Assembly: GCA_021527695.1 (NCBI GenBank)
Contig: JAKFAO010000011.1
Coordinates: 62,001 to 126,000 of the forward strand
Direction: 5' to 3'
Length of the DNA stretch: 64,000 bases
From: Naematelia aurantialba
Lineage: Eukaryota; Basidiomycota; Tremellomycetes; Tremellales; Naemateliaceae
The position numbers and the translations under genes are program-made. Every line of letters begins with the position of its first letter. Position 1 is the first letter of the stretch. Shown piece after piece: positions 54,301 through 63,710 of the stretch. Below the pieces are notes generated by a model that was given only the letters and a program-made list of their open reading frames with translations, made no database searches and was not told where the DNA came from.

Positions 54301-54376
54301 GAGATCTGGACAGGTAACGTCGGTGCCGTCGGCGGACGAAGGTGATGGGGAGGGAGGGATGATTGATCTCGATTAG
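51311..54376 (+). CDS. MCM10: DNA replication initiation factor Mcm10
   Basis: Mcm10 binds the Cdc45-MCM-GINS helicase and DNA at replication origins. The start at 51311 opens into a helix (LDAQIAALQRERQRKLDAAA) typical of the N-terminus. A Pro/Ser-rich stretch with heptad repeats follows. The OB-fold region reads SMTVVERLTRGPKAFGRD, then HLFGRYYLSPSLLYSVIRLS, DWITIAVVAERGEIR and WCNLNIGDVVAILNP. The zinc-finger part gives SGSQAPHPLTLPLALNPNSA, DLGCCTAQQRDGNRCKSWVD and RAGRAEFTASS. Then come LKHFGDEHLSEKLGRSRAG and the conserved KRPFSAGAIKRIGFDPSA. A last intron, 54004-54184, leads to a final exon 54185-54376 encoding LEAIAGLRDADRPVKLGRPA and ending MIDLD; reading through the donor instead would stop at 54030. 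I prefer the spliced form because the new end continues with conserved-looking charged sequence. Several introns in the middle were not placed exactly. Confidence 0.87.
51942..52054 (+). repeat. 21-nt tandem repeats inside the Mcm10 coding region
   Basis: Alternating units of the type cctacatcacaaccgcctaa and cctacatcacaatcgcataa, about five in total, encode heptads TSQPPNP and TSQSHNS/P. The array is in frame and lies in the disordered region before the OB fold, so copy number can vary without frameshift. Confidence 0.8.
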
Positions 54377-54605
54377 ATGACGTGGATCGTCTCCTTTCAC
54401 TTGTGGTACAACTCTGCATATGAGAACTCTGCAGTGCATGCGAAGATGCAGCGTCACGCGACGTACTGTATAATTTGCACCGCTGCTGAACTGCGACATG
54501 CGGCGCGTCGCCTCAATTCTGGTGCATGAACCATCAACGCCAGACACCAGGAGTCTACCAACTTGTAAAGTCGACCATCGACAGCTCCAACCCGGAAAGC
54601 AACAT

Positions 54606-55586
54606 CTACAGACTCGGACCAGGTGAGACAGCTCGCCCACGCTGACGAGAGCTAGCGGCAGTGCCAGCACCAGTGCGAGGGCGGCCAACGCCGTCACCAA
54701 CGCCACCACCAACGTAAACGCCACCACCAACGCCAATACCCATAGCTGCAGCGGCAACAGCCGCAGCAATATCAACGACGTCTCGCGGTGTCGTCTCTTC
54801 CGCTTCGGTGTGTGTCCCCCAGTCTGTCCAAGACCTCCTGTCCCTCGAACTAGTCCCTGTGTCTTCCGAACCAGAGTGTCCCTGGTCGGGGTTGTCAGCG
54901 CGGTGACAGACGCTGAGGCTCGGCGCCGGCCAGTCGGTCCCGACGTGGTCGTTCTCCATGCGGCTCTCGCTTCTCTCGCTGCTGTTGAGCGTGCCGCGGC
55001 TGCCGCTGATATTGGCCTGGCCTCTGTTGTTGTTGCTGTTATTGTTGTGGTTATTGTTGTTGTTGGTGATGGTGGTAGTGGTGGTGGTGTTGTCCTTGAA
55101 GTCATTGCTATTGTTCCGGGTACTGTCCGTGCCGCTTCGGCCGCTCTTGGCGTCCAAATTCACCTCGCTGTGCGTAGTAGCCGCCTTCTGCATGTGAGGC
55201 GGCGTCGCCCGCGTGCCATAACACATCATTCTGCAATAAAGAGCACTGCGGTTCATCCTTCTCACGCTCAGCGCCGTACATAGGTCACTGCGCTGCGACG
55301 TTTGGCCAACACCAACACTTGTCTCGGCGACTGCGGTTTCTGCCGTCTCTGCCGTCGTTGTGATCTTTGTGGTCTCTGCAGTTGTGGGCACTGCCGTGTC
55401 TGTCGCCACCGAGTCGGACACGGGTACCCCCACGCCAGCCACACTAGGGCTCGTCGTCGTGGTCACCGTCGTGCCGCTGCTGAATCTTTCCCAGCGAGTC
55501 ACCGAGGAGTTCCGCACGCTTCGCCGAGGCCGGGACTCGTCCAGGCGAGAGTGGGGCCTGTTCAGGTGGCTCTGTCTCGTTGCCAT
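54606..55586 (-). CDS. Hypothetical Thr/Asn-rich low-complexity protein
   Basis: An open frame of 326 codons from 55586 (MATRQSHLNRPHSRLDESRP) to 54606. It has a Thr/Val-rich stretch (TTTAETAETAVAETSVGVGQ), an Asn/His run (ITNNNNNHNNNSNNN) and a glycine-rich region (GIGVGGGVYVGGGVGDGVGR). No domain is recognised. The opposite strand of the same region is also open, with very hydrophobic Leu/Val-rich frames, so repeats and composition could alone keep the frame open. The minus-strand reading is more protein-like. It starts just beside the 10-bp minisatellite at 55631. Confidence 0.35.
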   Translation of the reverse strand: MATRQSHLNRPHSRLDESRPRRSVRNSSVTRWERFSSGTTVTTTTSPSVAGVGVPVSDSVATDTAVPTTAETTKITTTAETAETAVAETSVGVGQTSQRSDLCTALSVRRMNRSALYCRMMCYGTRATPPHMQKAATTHSEVNLDAKSGRSGTDSTRNNSNDFKDNTTTTTTITNNNNNHNNNSNNNRGQANISGSRGTLNSSERSESRMENDHVGTDWPAPSLSVCHRADNPDQGHSGSEDTGTSSRDRRSWTDWGTHTEAEETTPRDVVDIAAAVAAAAMGIGVGGGVYVGGGVGDGVGRPRTGAGTAASSRQRGRAVSPGPSL

Positions 55587-55630
55587 TGTGCACGTGTTTC
55601 GCGTGAGTTACTGTGGCGGTGATGCGTGAC

Positions 55631-55780
55631 TGAGTGTGACTGAGTGTGACTGAGTGTGACTGAGTGTGACTGAGTGTGACTGAGTGTGACTGAGTGTGAC
55701 TGAGTGTGACTGAGTGTGACTGAGTGTGACTGAGTGTGACTGAGTGTGACTGAGTGTGACTGAGTGTGACTGAGTGTGAA
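55631..55780. repeat. 10-bp minisatellite, 15 copies of TGAGTGTGAC
   Basis: Fourteen perfect copies of tgagtgtgac followed by one with a terminal mismatch, directly adjacent. Because 10 is not a multiple of 3, the open frames through it repeat every 30 nt (for example SVTLSHTQSH on the minus strand) and are not genes. A more degenerate gtgactgtgagtg extension continues to about 55875. Confidence 0.97.
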
Positions 55781-56321
55781 GGTGGTTGACGGTTGTGAAT
55801 GTCAGTAGCGCCCACCGACTGTGAGTTTGGGTGACTGTGAGTGGTGGTGAGTGACTGTGAGTGACTGTGAGTGACGCCCCCGTGACGGTGATCTGAAAGT
55901 GAGAAAATGTATATAACCAGAGTGGCAAGGGCGGTCAAGCACGATCACCGAGAAAGCCAATAGCCTGGGTAAGCAACTTGATCTTCCGCGCGGCTATCTT
56001 CGCGCGCTCCACCGCTGTCGCCGGATCCCGGAGCAGGAAGGCATCTTTCTGCAAAGGAAGTGGTTTGTGTGAACGAACTGAATGTCCATGCAGTCTTCGA
56101 CGCCACGCTCGGCCGCTCTTTGTCGGCCCAGAGCTCCTGGCTTCCCGTATTCCTGACTTCCTGGCTTTCCTGAATATAGTGCGCTCCGAACAGCAACTCG
56201 GCCGGAAAGAGCAGCGTCCTCCAGCCGAACTCCGCAAGTTAATCTGCGTCGTTCAGCCATGCTTGCACGTGCATGCATACCCGACACCGTGCAGCCAACA
56301 GAGAGCTTGTCTCACACGGCG
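55781..56321. other. Repeat flank and 3' flank of the alpha/beta hydrolase gene
   Basis: Begins with degenerate gtgactgtgagtg repeats, followed by about 400 nt with short overlapping open frames and no domain. No gene supported. Confidence 0.4.
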
Positions 56322-58774
56322 CTAGTCGCCGCCGTCCTCCTCGCCTAATATGCCAACACTTCTTACCTCGCCACTCGGCGCATACACGACCGTCTCGTTC
56401 GCTGCGCCGCCCTCGACGTACCCCTCGACCAGATCGTAAATGTCCGTATGGCTGTGGCTGCGTGCCCTCGTCGTCGGCAGGGGCTGGATATTGATGGTTG
56501 GCGACCGCAGTCTGCGACGTACTGATGGAGTGGGGGAGACGGGATTCAATGGCGCGGTGGCGGTCGTCGCTGGAGACACATGCAGACTCGCCGCGCCTTG
56601 CGTACGACGCCGCCGTCGAGGAACAGTCGCGGGCGGCGAGGTAGCTGGATGTGTGCCGAGCACGGTAAGCGCTCTGCGGAGCCGGGGGGCGGTAAGAGAC
56701 ACGGGTGTATCCGGCGATGCCTGTACGCCTGCCAGGAAGGGGTCTGAAGGTGCAAATGCCAAGGGATGAGCGGGCGACCGAGACCGGGTAGGAGTCGGCG
56801 AGCCAGAAGACGGCGCCGGCAGGGAGTCGATGTCGATCGACGGTCGTTCCTCCTCCCCCAAGTCGAGATGCAGAGAGCTCTTGGCTGGTGTCTGGCGCCA
56901 TCGAGCGTCTCTCACACCACTGCCACCGCCACCACCCTCCCCCGGCACCGCATCGAGCTCTCCATTCGGCACGGTAACCTCCTCTCCGTGTCTGCCCACC
57001 ACCATCGGGTCGCCCACGTCCATCCGGCCGCCGAAACTAGGGACGTGCCCTCGCTCCGCAGCGGATCCCATCTCCTCCTCGATCTTCGGCAGCGTGGTCC
57101 GGACCCAGCGGCCGACACTGCTGATGGCCGCCTTGGCGGCGGGCAGGAAGGTGAACATCTGGAAGACGTGGACCATGTCCTCGTAGAGCTCGTGCGTGAC
57201 GTTGACGCCTGCTAGCGTCGCTTTATGCGTGAGCAGCGTGATTTCGTCTCGCAGGACCTCGGAGTCGCCAGACTGGATGAGCATGGGCGGGAGGTTGGAC
57301 AGGTCGCCAAACAAAGGCGACGCGTATGGGTGCGTGAGGTAGGTCGCAATGCCCTTTGCACCGAGATAGCAGGCTACGGGGTTCAAGTGATCTGCAAGCG
57401 TCAGTCTAGAGTGACACTCATAAGGACCAGAAGATGGAAGACGCATTAGCCCACATACCATCGGCAGTCGGGCGGGGGACCACGTCCGACTCGGCATTCT
57501 CATCCCAGCTGCCACAGCTCATCGTCAGATCCACCCAGGGCGACATCAACACCAATCCGGCGGGCAGCTTGTAGCCCTCGTCTCGGAGGTACATGCACAG
57601 TGCGAGGCTGAGCCCGCCTCCAGCCGAGTCGCCAGCAATGACGATATTCTCTGGAGGTATCGACAACGGGGGAGCAAGCAGCCGGAGGTAGCCGTGGAGG
57701 ACGTCGTGGAGAGGGAGGGGGAAGACGTGTTCTGGTGCGAGACGATAGGTGATAGCTGGCACTGTCAGTGTGGGGTCTAGTCTGACCTATCCTCTGAGAC
57801 TCACCAAACACCCGCGCATTGCATGCTTTGCTCACGCCGATTGTGATCAGGCGGTGAGTGGCGGCGTTGCCGACATAGTACGCCCCTCCGTGGACGTAGT
57901 AGATGACTCGCTCGTGACTCGGGCGCCGGCTAGCATTTCCCCTCTGCTCGCTATCGTAATCTACGTCTGGCGACGATGTGCCTGTAGCTGTATCCTCGCT
58001 CAGACTCCGTGATGATCCATTCAAATCGACCACCTGCGGGGAGGCACGGTTTGTGCCGGAAGGACGACCACGCCTGCGTCTGTCCGTCTCGTGGCGTGCA
58101 CGTCGCTCCGCCTTGAGCCGTTTCCACACTTCGGTGCCCACGACCCACTCGCCTGTGAGCTCGCGCGAGCCAGTCTCATTCTCGTCCAGCTCGCGCAGGA
58201 AGCCTCGCGCCACCTTGTCCCCCTGCTGCCGGGGTACGATAAAGGTGATGGGTGTGACGACGGCGTCGGATGGGAGAGGGATGATCTGATGGAGCGATAT
58301 GAGCCGTCGAATGAGGACAATGTCGGCGAGACTAGTGTGGTCTGCGACATTACGCATGAACGACGTGATCTGCTCTGTCAGCCAGTGTCCTACATCTGTT
58401 CACGGTTCTCCGCCAATACTCTCGATGCGGAGTGTGTAGAAGGACGCAAGGCAACGCACAAATGTCATGCGGTAGCCCCAGCTCCGCCGGACCGGACCGA
58501 ACAAGAAGTGCTTCAGTAGGCTCCAGATTATATGCAAGCCCTTGGAAAATGCGAACCGCACAAACATGATCCAGCTCGGCAAGCTCCACAGCAGTGGGTT
58601 GGACGCTGCAGGGGGCAGACGCTGCTGTAACCGCGGATCTTGCCGAGACGACGGCGGAAGGGGAGACGGTGAGCGCAGGGGATTGGTTGCTGTGTACGGG
58701 TCGAGTAGTTGGCGCAGAGGGTGTTTGGAATGGATCGACGAGACCGGCGGAGCCGGCAGAGTCGAGGTCGACAT
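56322..58774 (-). CDS. Alpha/beta hydrolase of the hormone-sensitive lipase type
   Basis: A serine esterase or lipase of the Abhydrolase_3 group. Exon 1 from 58774 (MSTSTLPAPPVSSIHSKHPL) carries a Pro-rich lead and a hydrophobic segment (LWSLPSWIMFVRFAFSKGLH), which may anchor it to membrane or lipid. A splice from a GTATTG donor to a CTGACAG acceptor gives RIEKQITSFMRNVADHTSL. The oxyanion motif HGGA is in VIYYVHGGAYYVGN; the nucleophile Ser in VIAGDSAGGGLSLAL; the Asp in MLIQSGDSEVLRDE; and the His in YEDMVHVFQMF. So the triad is complete. An insertion of about 100 charged residues lies before HGGA, and a disordered C-terminal tail of about 190 residues, Pro/Ser/Arg-rich, ends RSVGILGEEDGGD at 56322. 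Total about 680 residues, long for the family. Its substrate is unknown. Confidence 0.85.
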
Positions 58775-59506
58775 GGCGTGTGGGCGTGGGCGGGGTGTAC
58801 GTGCGTTGTGCGTTGTGCGTCGGATCGGGTAGTGAGGCTCGGTGTGAGAGTCAGTCGGCAGCTGCGCTCAAGCTGAGACTGCGGAGCAGAGCAGAGACAG
58901 AGTCTGGGTGTCCCCCTTGCCGTGTCGTAGAGACATTCTCAATGCTGCAAGCTGACAATCCAACTCGAACAGACGACGCAAATACAAACAGCCGGCATTT
59001 CCGCACCGACGAAACCACGTGACGCGCACGGGACACTGGTCAGCATTTTGGAGCGGTCGTCGGTCGACATTCGCATTTTGGCCGTTGTCTGGGGGCCTCG
59101 ATGCATTCACAGCGGGACCTAGAGGTAGAGGGAGTGTGTATTCATTGGACATTGTACAGGATGGCGCTTTACAAATCTGGTAGAAACCTCCATGTGTCGT
59201 CACTGATTGCATTGATAGCCAGTAGCAAGCTTTGTGAGTGGCGAATCGAACTTTCCATGTCTATGCTATCTATGCTCGCAGGTACATGGCACCTCTAAGA
59301 GGTGAGTTGTTCACGTAGGCTGTCTATGCTATCTATGTGTGCTGTCTACATATCACCCCTATGCTCTACCGTCTGCGTCCGGGTATACCTGCCAGGTGAT
59401 GTGCCATGCCTCACTCCAATCGCGAGGTCGTGGTATCGCAACTCGCGCTCGGTCTCGCTTCACGCCAAACGCAGCGTTGGCAACTCGCGCTCGCTCTCGG
59501 TGCAGG
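58775..59506. other. Intergenic region, no gene seen
   Basis: Holds the promoter of the alpha/beta hydrolase and the 3' flank of the monooxygenase. The words 'ctatgctatctatg' and 'ctcgcgctcg' recur near 59265-59345 and 59445-59490. Open frames are short and domain-free. Confidence 0.45.
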
Positions 59507-61396
59507 CTAAATCGCAGTGCTGGCAGCTCTCGCTTGCTCACGCTTGACGCGCTCCATCACCTGCGCAACGTCGTTCTCCGCCAACCACGTAACGTCCCCA
59601 CGGGTCTCTACGCGCTGTCTGATCTGCTCGTCGTCCAAATACCGCCCTTCATCCGCCTTGCGTTGGGCCCGCAGGCGCTCCGCCATGCTCATCAGACGAT
59701 GTACGTGGTCCCTCCTGACTGCATCAAACAGCACCCACGCCTGCACCGCTGATCTTCCCTTGCTGCCTTCCCGCTCTTCTCCATGTCCGTTCGGTGCTCC
59801 GCTCGCTTCCAGTGCATCCTTGAGACACAGGTACAGGGCGTAGGCGTCCTCAATAGCCAGCGAGCCCCCAGCGGCGTAGGCACCACCGTGGGGGTGCCCC
59901 GCATCACCAATAAGCACGACTCGGCTGCCGCCAACACTGAGCGACGGGAGCGGCGGGCCGTGGTAGTCGGGGTACATGTTGATCGAAGGCGTCGCACGCG
60001 TGATGGCCGCGATGGTGGGGTGCCAGTCGGAGTAGTACTTGGCCAGGTTGGAGACCGACGTAGTCGTGCCCCATACTTTGGATGCTGACGAGGTCTTGTC
60101 GGCTGGCTGCAGGATGCCCGTTGGGAGGAAAGCCACGAGCGCAAACAGATCGCCCTCTGTTCGTGTCAGCTGGGTGAGGACGGCACAAGACACACGACAA
60201 GACAGCACAAGGCATCACAACAGGACAGAACAACAGACAAAACAAAAGGACAGCACACAGCCATCACAAAAAACAACGAACAGAGGTAAAGGGACAGCTT
60301 ATCGAGCATGATTGGTGGATGGAGTGTAAGGAGGTGTGAATGAGGACGCGGACGAAGGCCAAGTACGCGTGACACTCACTCAGAGGGCTGGTGAAGAGCT
60401 GGCGATCCGGCCCGGCCCAATGACAGCTCTCCTTCGGTATCCCCTCTATCCCGTCCAGGAGCCTCGCATCATACACCTGCCTGAGGGTTACCAGCCCACC
60501 CACGCCCAGCTCGTAGTCTGGGTAAAACACCTGCCGGGTGCGACTGCGGATCCCGTCGGCGCCGACGACAGCATCACCTACCCAGTCTGTCCCGTCGGAA
60601 AACTCGACGCGCACCCCGCCGGTCTCGAGAATGGCGATGTTCTGTACGCGCTTGCTGAGGTGCACTGAGGCGGCTGGGATGTGCGACAGGAGGAGCTGGT
60701 GGAGGTGCACGCGGTAGAAGCGGGCCATCTGGTGTCGCTCCAATGGGAGCGGGTCTGGCAACGGCGTCGGAACCACAGCAGCGGTCTTCCAGTGCCTGTG
60801 GATCTATACTTGTTCAGCGAGGGTACGTGGACGAGACTAGAGCCAGAGCCGGTATGAATGCGGCCGTAGCTCAGACAAGAGACATCGATGGATGAGATAA
60901 CGAGGTCGGGAGACGTAGAGGCATCGAGACATGACACGGGATGTGTGGGGGAGTATGGCACTGGCGAATCCAAAGGGCTCATCGAGGTGGCGTTGCAGGC
61001 TACGCTGTGGCTGTTGAACAACAGGGAGACAGAGGCAAACCCACCAGGGGATGCTCGCCATACCTCCAAGCAAGCTTCTCCACCTCGTCGCCTAGCCCGA
61101 GCTTCTCCAGACACCTCAGCGCACAGGGCTGCAGGGCTATGGACGCCCCGATCTCACGCAGCGCCGTCGCCTGGTCAAACAGCTCGACACGGACATTTTG
61201 GAGCTGGCCGAGGGCTATCGCAGCTACAGAGTTATAGCGTCAGTGCCGTCTGCGGCGGATATTGATATTGAAGTGGACGTTGGTCGGAAGAGTAACGGAG
61301 TGTTGGATGGGTCGAGGACTCACCCGTCGCCCCGGCTATCCCGCCACCCAGGACCGCGATTCGCAGTTGGGCTGGCTGGGGACCTTGGCTGCCCAT
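59507..61396 (-). CDS. FAD-dependent monooxygenase, salicylate-hydroxylase-like
   Basis: Group A flavoprotein monooxygenases use FAD and NAD(P)H to hydroxylate aromatic or related substrates. The start at 61396 (MGSQGPQPAQLRIAVLGGGI) opens into the Rossmann motif GGGIAGAT, interrupted by an intron, then VRVELFDQATALREIGASIA, with LQPCALRCLEKLGLGDEVEK after it. A later exon has HQMARFYRVHLHQLLLSHIP and the DG motif VGADGIRSRTRQVFYP. The last exon has the GD motif VVLIGDAGHPHGGAYAAGGS, followed by LAIEDAYALYLCLKDAL, and ends QARAASTAI at 59507. All three hallmark motifs are intact. Length is roughly 440-460 residues. Two introns are long and repeat-bearing (near 60170-60390 and 60810-61075). 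The substrate cannot be told. It is co-directional with the hydrolase gene. Confidence 0.88.
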
Positions 61397-62370
61397 GGTC
61401 GCTATCAATGCGCTGCAGGAGCTGCTCTGCAAGCAAGGCAATACCAAGGTCCAAGACAAAAAATCATCGACAAAGAGGAAATTGACGAGAGATTGCGATA
61501 ACGCTGCGGCCGGACTTGACCGGCAAATACGAGAGAAATATCACAGCCGCTCTCTTCGGATTGTTGTATGCTTGACACGCACCCGATGCCGAGCAGGCGA
61601 GTGCGTAGGGGTGTGGGAGGCATCCCGCAGGCTCAGCGATACGAGAGAGGCGCTGGCCCGGGGGTCTGCCGTGGCCGTGGGTGCGAATACGACGTACTCG
61701 ACAACTGACAGATCCCAGAAGCCTGAAGTGGGACGTGTCCGATGTGCACCATTCATTAAGCCGCACAGACAGTGCCATTTACCTCGCCGACCGCCAATAT
61801 TCCCTCTGGAACGAGAGTGACCTTGGGCATTACATTTGGAATACCAGCTCAGATGTACATGCAGATCGGCCAGGGAAGAAGAATGAAATTTCCTATCCAG
61901 CTTGACGAGGCGGAACCGTCAGTATCCCGTGAGGACGAGGCAACAGAACAAAGTGCAACACGTAGGTGACAGTCATCGTGACGGATACATAGGATCTTGA
62001 ACAGTGTGCGTTTCCTCCTGGATATGTCCGCACTTCCCGGCGACAGCGTCCCCAGTCGTAGCGGCCGTTGCACCTGAGAAACGTGGAGAAAAGACCCGCA
62101 GGAACGAGAACATTAGCGGGGACACAAAACGCCAGAGTCTCACCACCCCCTCATGACCCAGCCTGACTCGACACCCGCTTCCACGATCGCAAATATGCAA
62201 CTTGGGAAACCTAGGCTCAGTCGAGCGTCCGACGGGCCAAGGGCAATATGTGCCTACCCGAAGGCGGCTGTACCTGTGTCAGAAGCGTCCACATCGAGAC
62301 GCTGTGCCTGTGGCGTGTGTGCAGCATAGTCCGCAGCTGTACCTGCATGTGTGGTGCAACGATTGGTTCC
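61397..62370. other. Right-end region before the repeat arrays, no gene seen
   Basis: Upstream of the monooxygenase. Several open frames up to about 140 codons occur on both strands, but none shows a domain, and the frames are broken often. The base composition is less biased than in the coding regions nearby. Confidence 0.4.
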
Positions 62371-62372
62371 TA

Positions 62373-62505
62373 CAAGATGGGTGTGCCAAAGGTGCGATGT
62401 ACCTGCAAGATGGGTGTGCCCGAGCAGCGATGTACCTGCAAGATGGGTGTGCCCAAGTTGCGACGTATTTACAAAATGTGGGGTGCTCAAGCTGCGATGT
62501 ACCTG
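62373..62505. repeat. 33-nt tandem repeat, four copies
   Basis: Units beginning caagatgggtgtgcc and ending gcgatgtacctg lie at 62373, 62406, 62439 and about 62472. The last is diverged and one base longer. As 33 is a multiple of 3, the open frames show 11-residue periodicity (LQDGCAxxAMY). Related but weaker copies flank the array on both sides, from about 62260 to 62560. Confidence 0.9.
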
Positions 62506-62667
62506 CCGGGTATGCTTCCGCAAGATGCAGCACCTGCAAGCTGCGTGCGCGACTGTACCTGTGTCGAACTGAATCTGACAAGACTGTGATCGGGGCACCA
62601 AAGTGAGGTACCGCCGAGGCGAGTACCTATGTAGTGTACCTGCCGAGTTGTGGCTGTCGAACTGAAT

Positions 62668-62711
62668 CTGAGGATACTCGCGCCCTCGTCTGAGGATACT
62701 CGCGCCCTCGT
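62668..62711. repeat. 22-nt perfect direct duplication
   Basis: The 22-nt unit that begins ctgaggatactcgcg occurs twice without spacer at 62668-62689 and 62690-62711. Confidence 0.92.
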
Positions 62712-62760
62712 CTGATCGGCGACGAGCAGTGGCAGCGAGGTACCGCGACAGCGCTCACGA

Positions 62761-62956
62761 CAGAGAACAGCTGGATGCGAGTACTGGTATGCACCATGGC
62801 GGAAGCAGGCAGAGAACAGCTGGATGCGAGTATTGGTATGCACAATGGCAGAAGCAGGCAGAGAACAGCTGGATGCGAGTAATGGTATGCACCATGGCGG
62901 AAGCAGGCAGAGAACAGCTTGATGCGGGTATTGGTATGCACAATGGCAGAAGCAGG
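62761..62956. repeat. 49-nt tandem repeat, four copies
   Basis: Units of exactly 49 nt start cagagaacagctggatgcga and end gaagcagg, at 62761, 62810, 62859 and 62908. Copies 1 and 3 share 'caccatggcgg' whereas 2 and 4 share 'cacaatggcag', so the array probably grew by duplication of a two-unit block of 98 nt. Confidence 0.95.
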
Positions 62957-63117
62957 GCTGGAATGCGCTCTACGTGCACTACCAAACGGCCAACGACCTT
63001 CAACTGTGAGTTAGACACCGACCACCCTCACGGACCTATCGCGGCACCCCACAAAGGGCCAAGGGCCCGACGTGATGCGGAAGACCTGGTGACACCGAAC
63101 ATGGACGGCGACATTGT

Positions 63118-63425
63118 ACAGTGACATGATGATATCAACATAGTGACATCCGAACTCAGCACAAGTGACATGGAGACATCGAATTTCTGCTGTCCGCTCG
63201 TACTTGCGGCTGGGACCAGAGGAAACCTGGTGACAGGACATAGACTCTGGGAACGCAGTGACATCCAACGCAGTGACATCCACATAGTCGGATAGGGGCA
63301 TCGGGCATGGTGACATCCAACAAGTGGCATCGTGGCATGGTGACATGGTGACATCCAACATGGTGACATGGTGACATCCAACATGGTGACATTTTAACAT
63401 GATGACACGGTGACATGCAGTAGTG
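63118..63425. repeat. 'gtgacatccaacatg' minisatellite, degenerate
   Basis: The words gtgacat, gacatccaac and acatggtgacat recur over about 300 nt, most regularly at 63305-63400 where a unit of about 23 nt (gacatccaacatggtgacat plus ggt) is repeated. The open frames through it are His/Cys/Met-rich artefacts (CHHVTM-type). Confidence 0.85.
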
Positions 63426-63539
63426 ACGCTGACGTGATGAGGTGGACACATCGCAAAGTTGTGGCGCAGATCCATCCCGTCTCGCTGGACTGAGAACGCT
63501 CTGCAACAGAGTTGCCGGCGTAGGCGTAGGTTGTGGCTG

Positions 63540-63710
63540 ACGAGAGTTGCATGAGAATTGCGAACAGAGTTGTTGAGAGTTGCCTGAGAATGCGAAGAGA
63601 GTTGTTGATGAGATTTGCCTGAGAAATGCGAAGAAAGTTGTCGATGAGAGTTGCTGAGAGAGTTGCTGACGGCTGAAAGTTGCAGAGTTGCAGAGAGAGT
63701 TGCTGACGTG
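63540..63710. repeat. 'gagagttgctgaga' degenerate repeats
   Basis: The words gagttgc and gagagttg recur ten or more times with short spacers such as ctgagaat and gatgaga. A variable-length minisatellite without a fixed period. Confidence 0.8.

Noticed and set aside
53936..55105. Minus-strand open frame of 389 codons
   Set aside because: It crosses the end of Mcm10 on the other strand and is kept open by Thr/Leu/Val simple sequence; no domain and no plausible start context.
54958..55197. Plus-strand Leu/Val-rich frame resembling membrane helices
   Set aside because: Hydrophobicity comes from (GTT)n-like simple sequence opposite an Asn-rich run; not a credible membrane protein.
55444..55938. 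Minus-strand frame with repeating SHTQSHSVTL
   Set aside because: Produced entirely by the 10-bp minisatellite; three frames are open at once, as expected of a repeat.
62202..62606. Plus-strand frame with 11-residue LQDGCAxxAMY repeats
   Set aside because: Arises from the 33-nt tandem array. Several frames on both strands are open and none extends into unique sequence with a domain.
62761..62956. Possible CRISPR-like array because of regular spacing
   Set aside because: The units are contiguous 49-nt tandem repeats with no unique spacers, in a eukaryotic genome.
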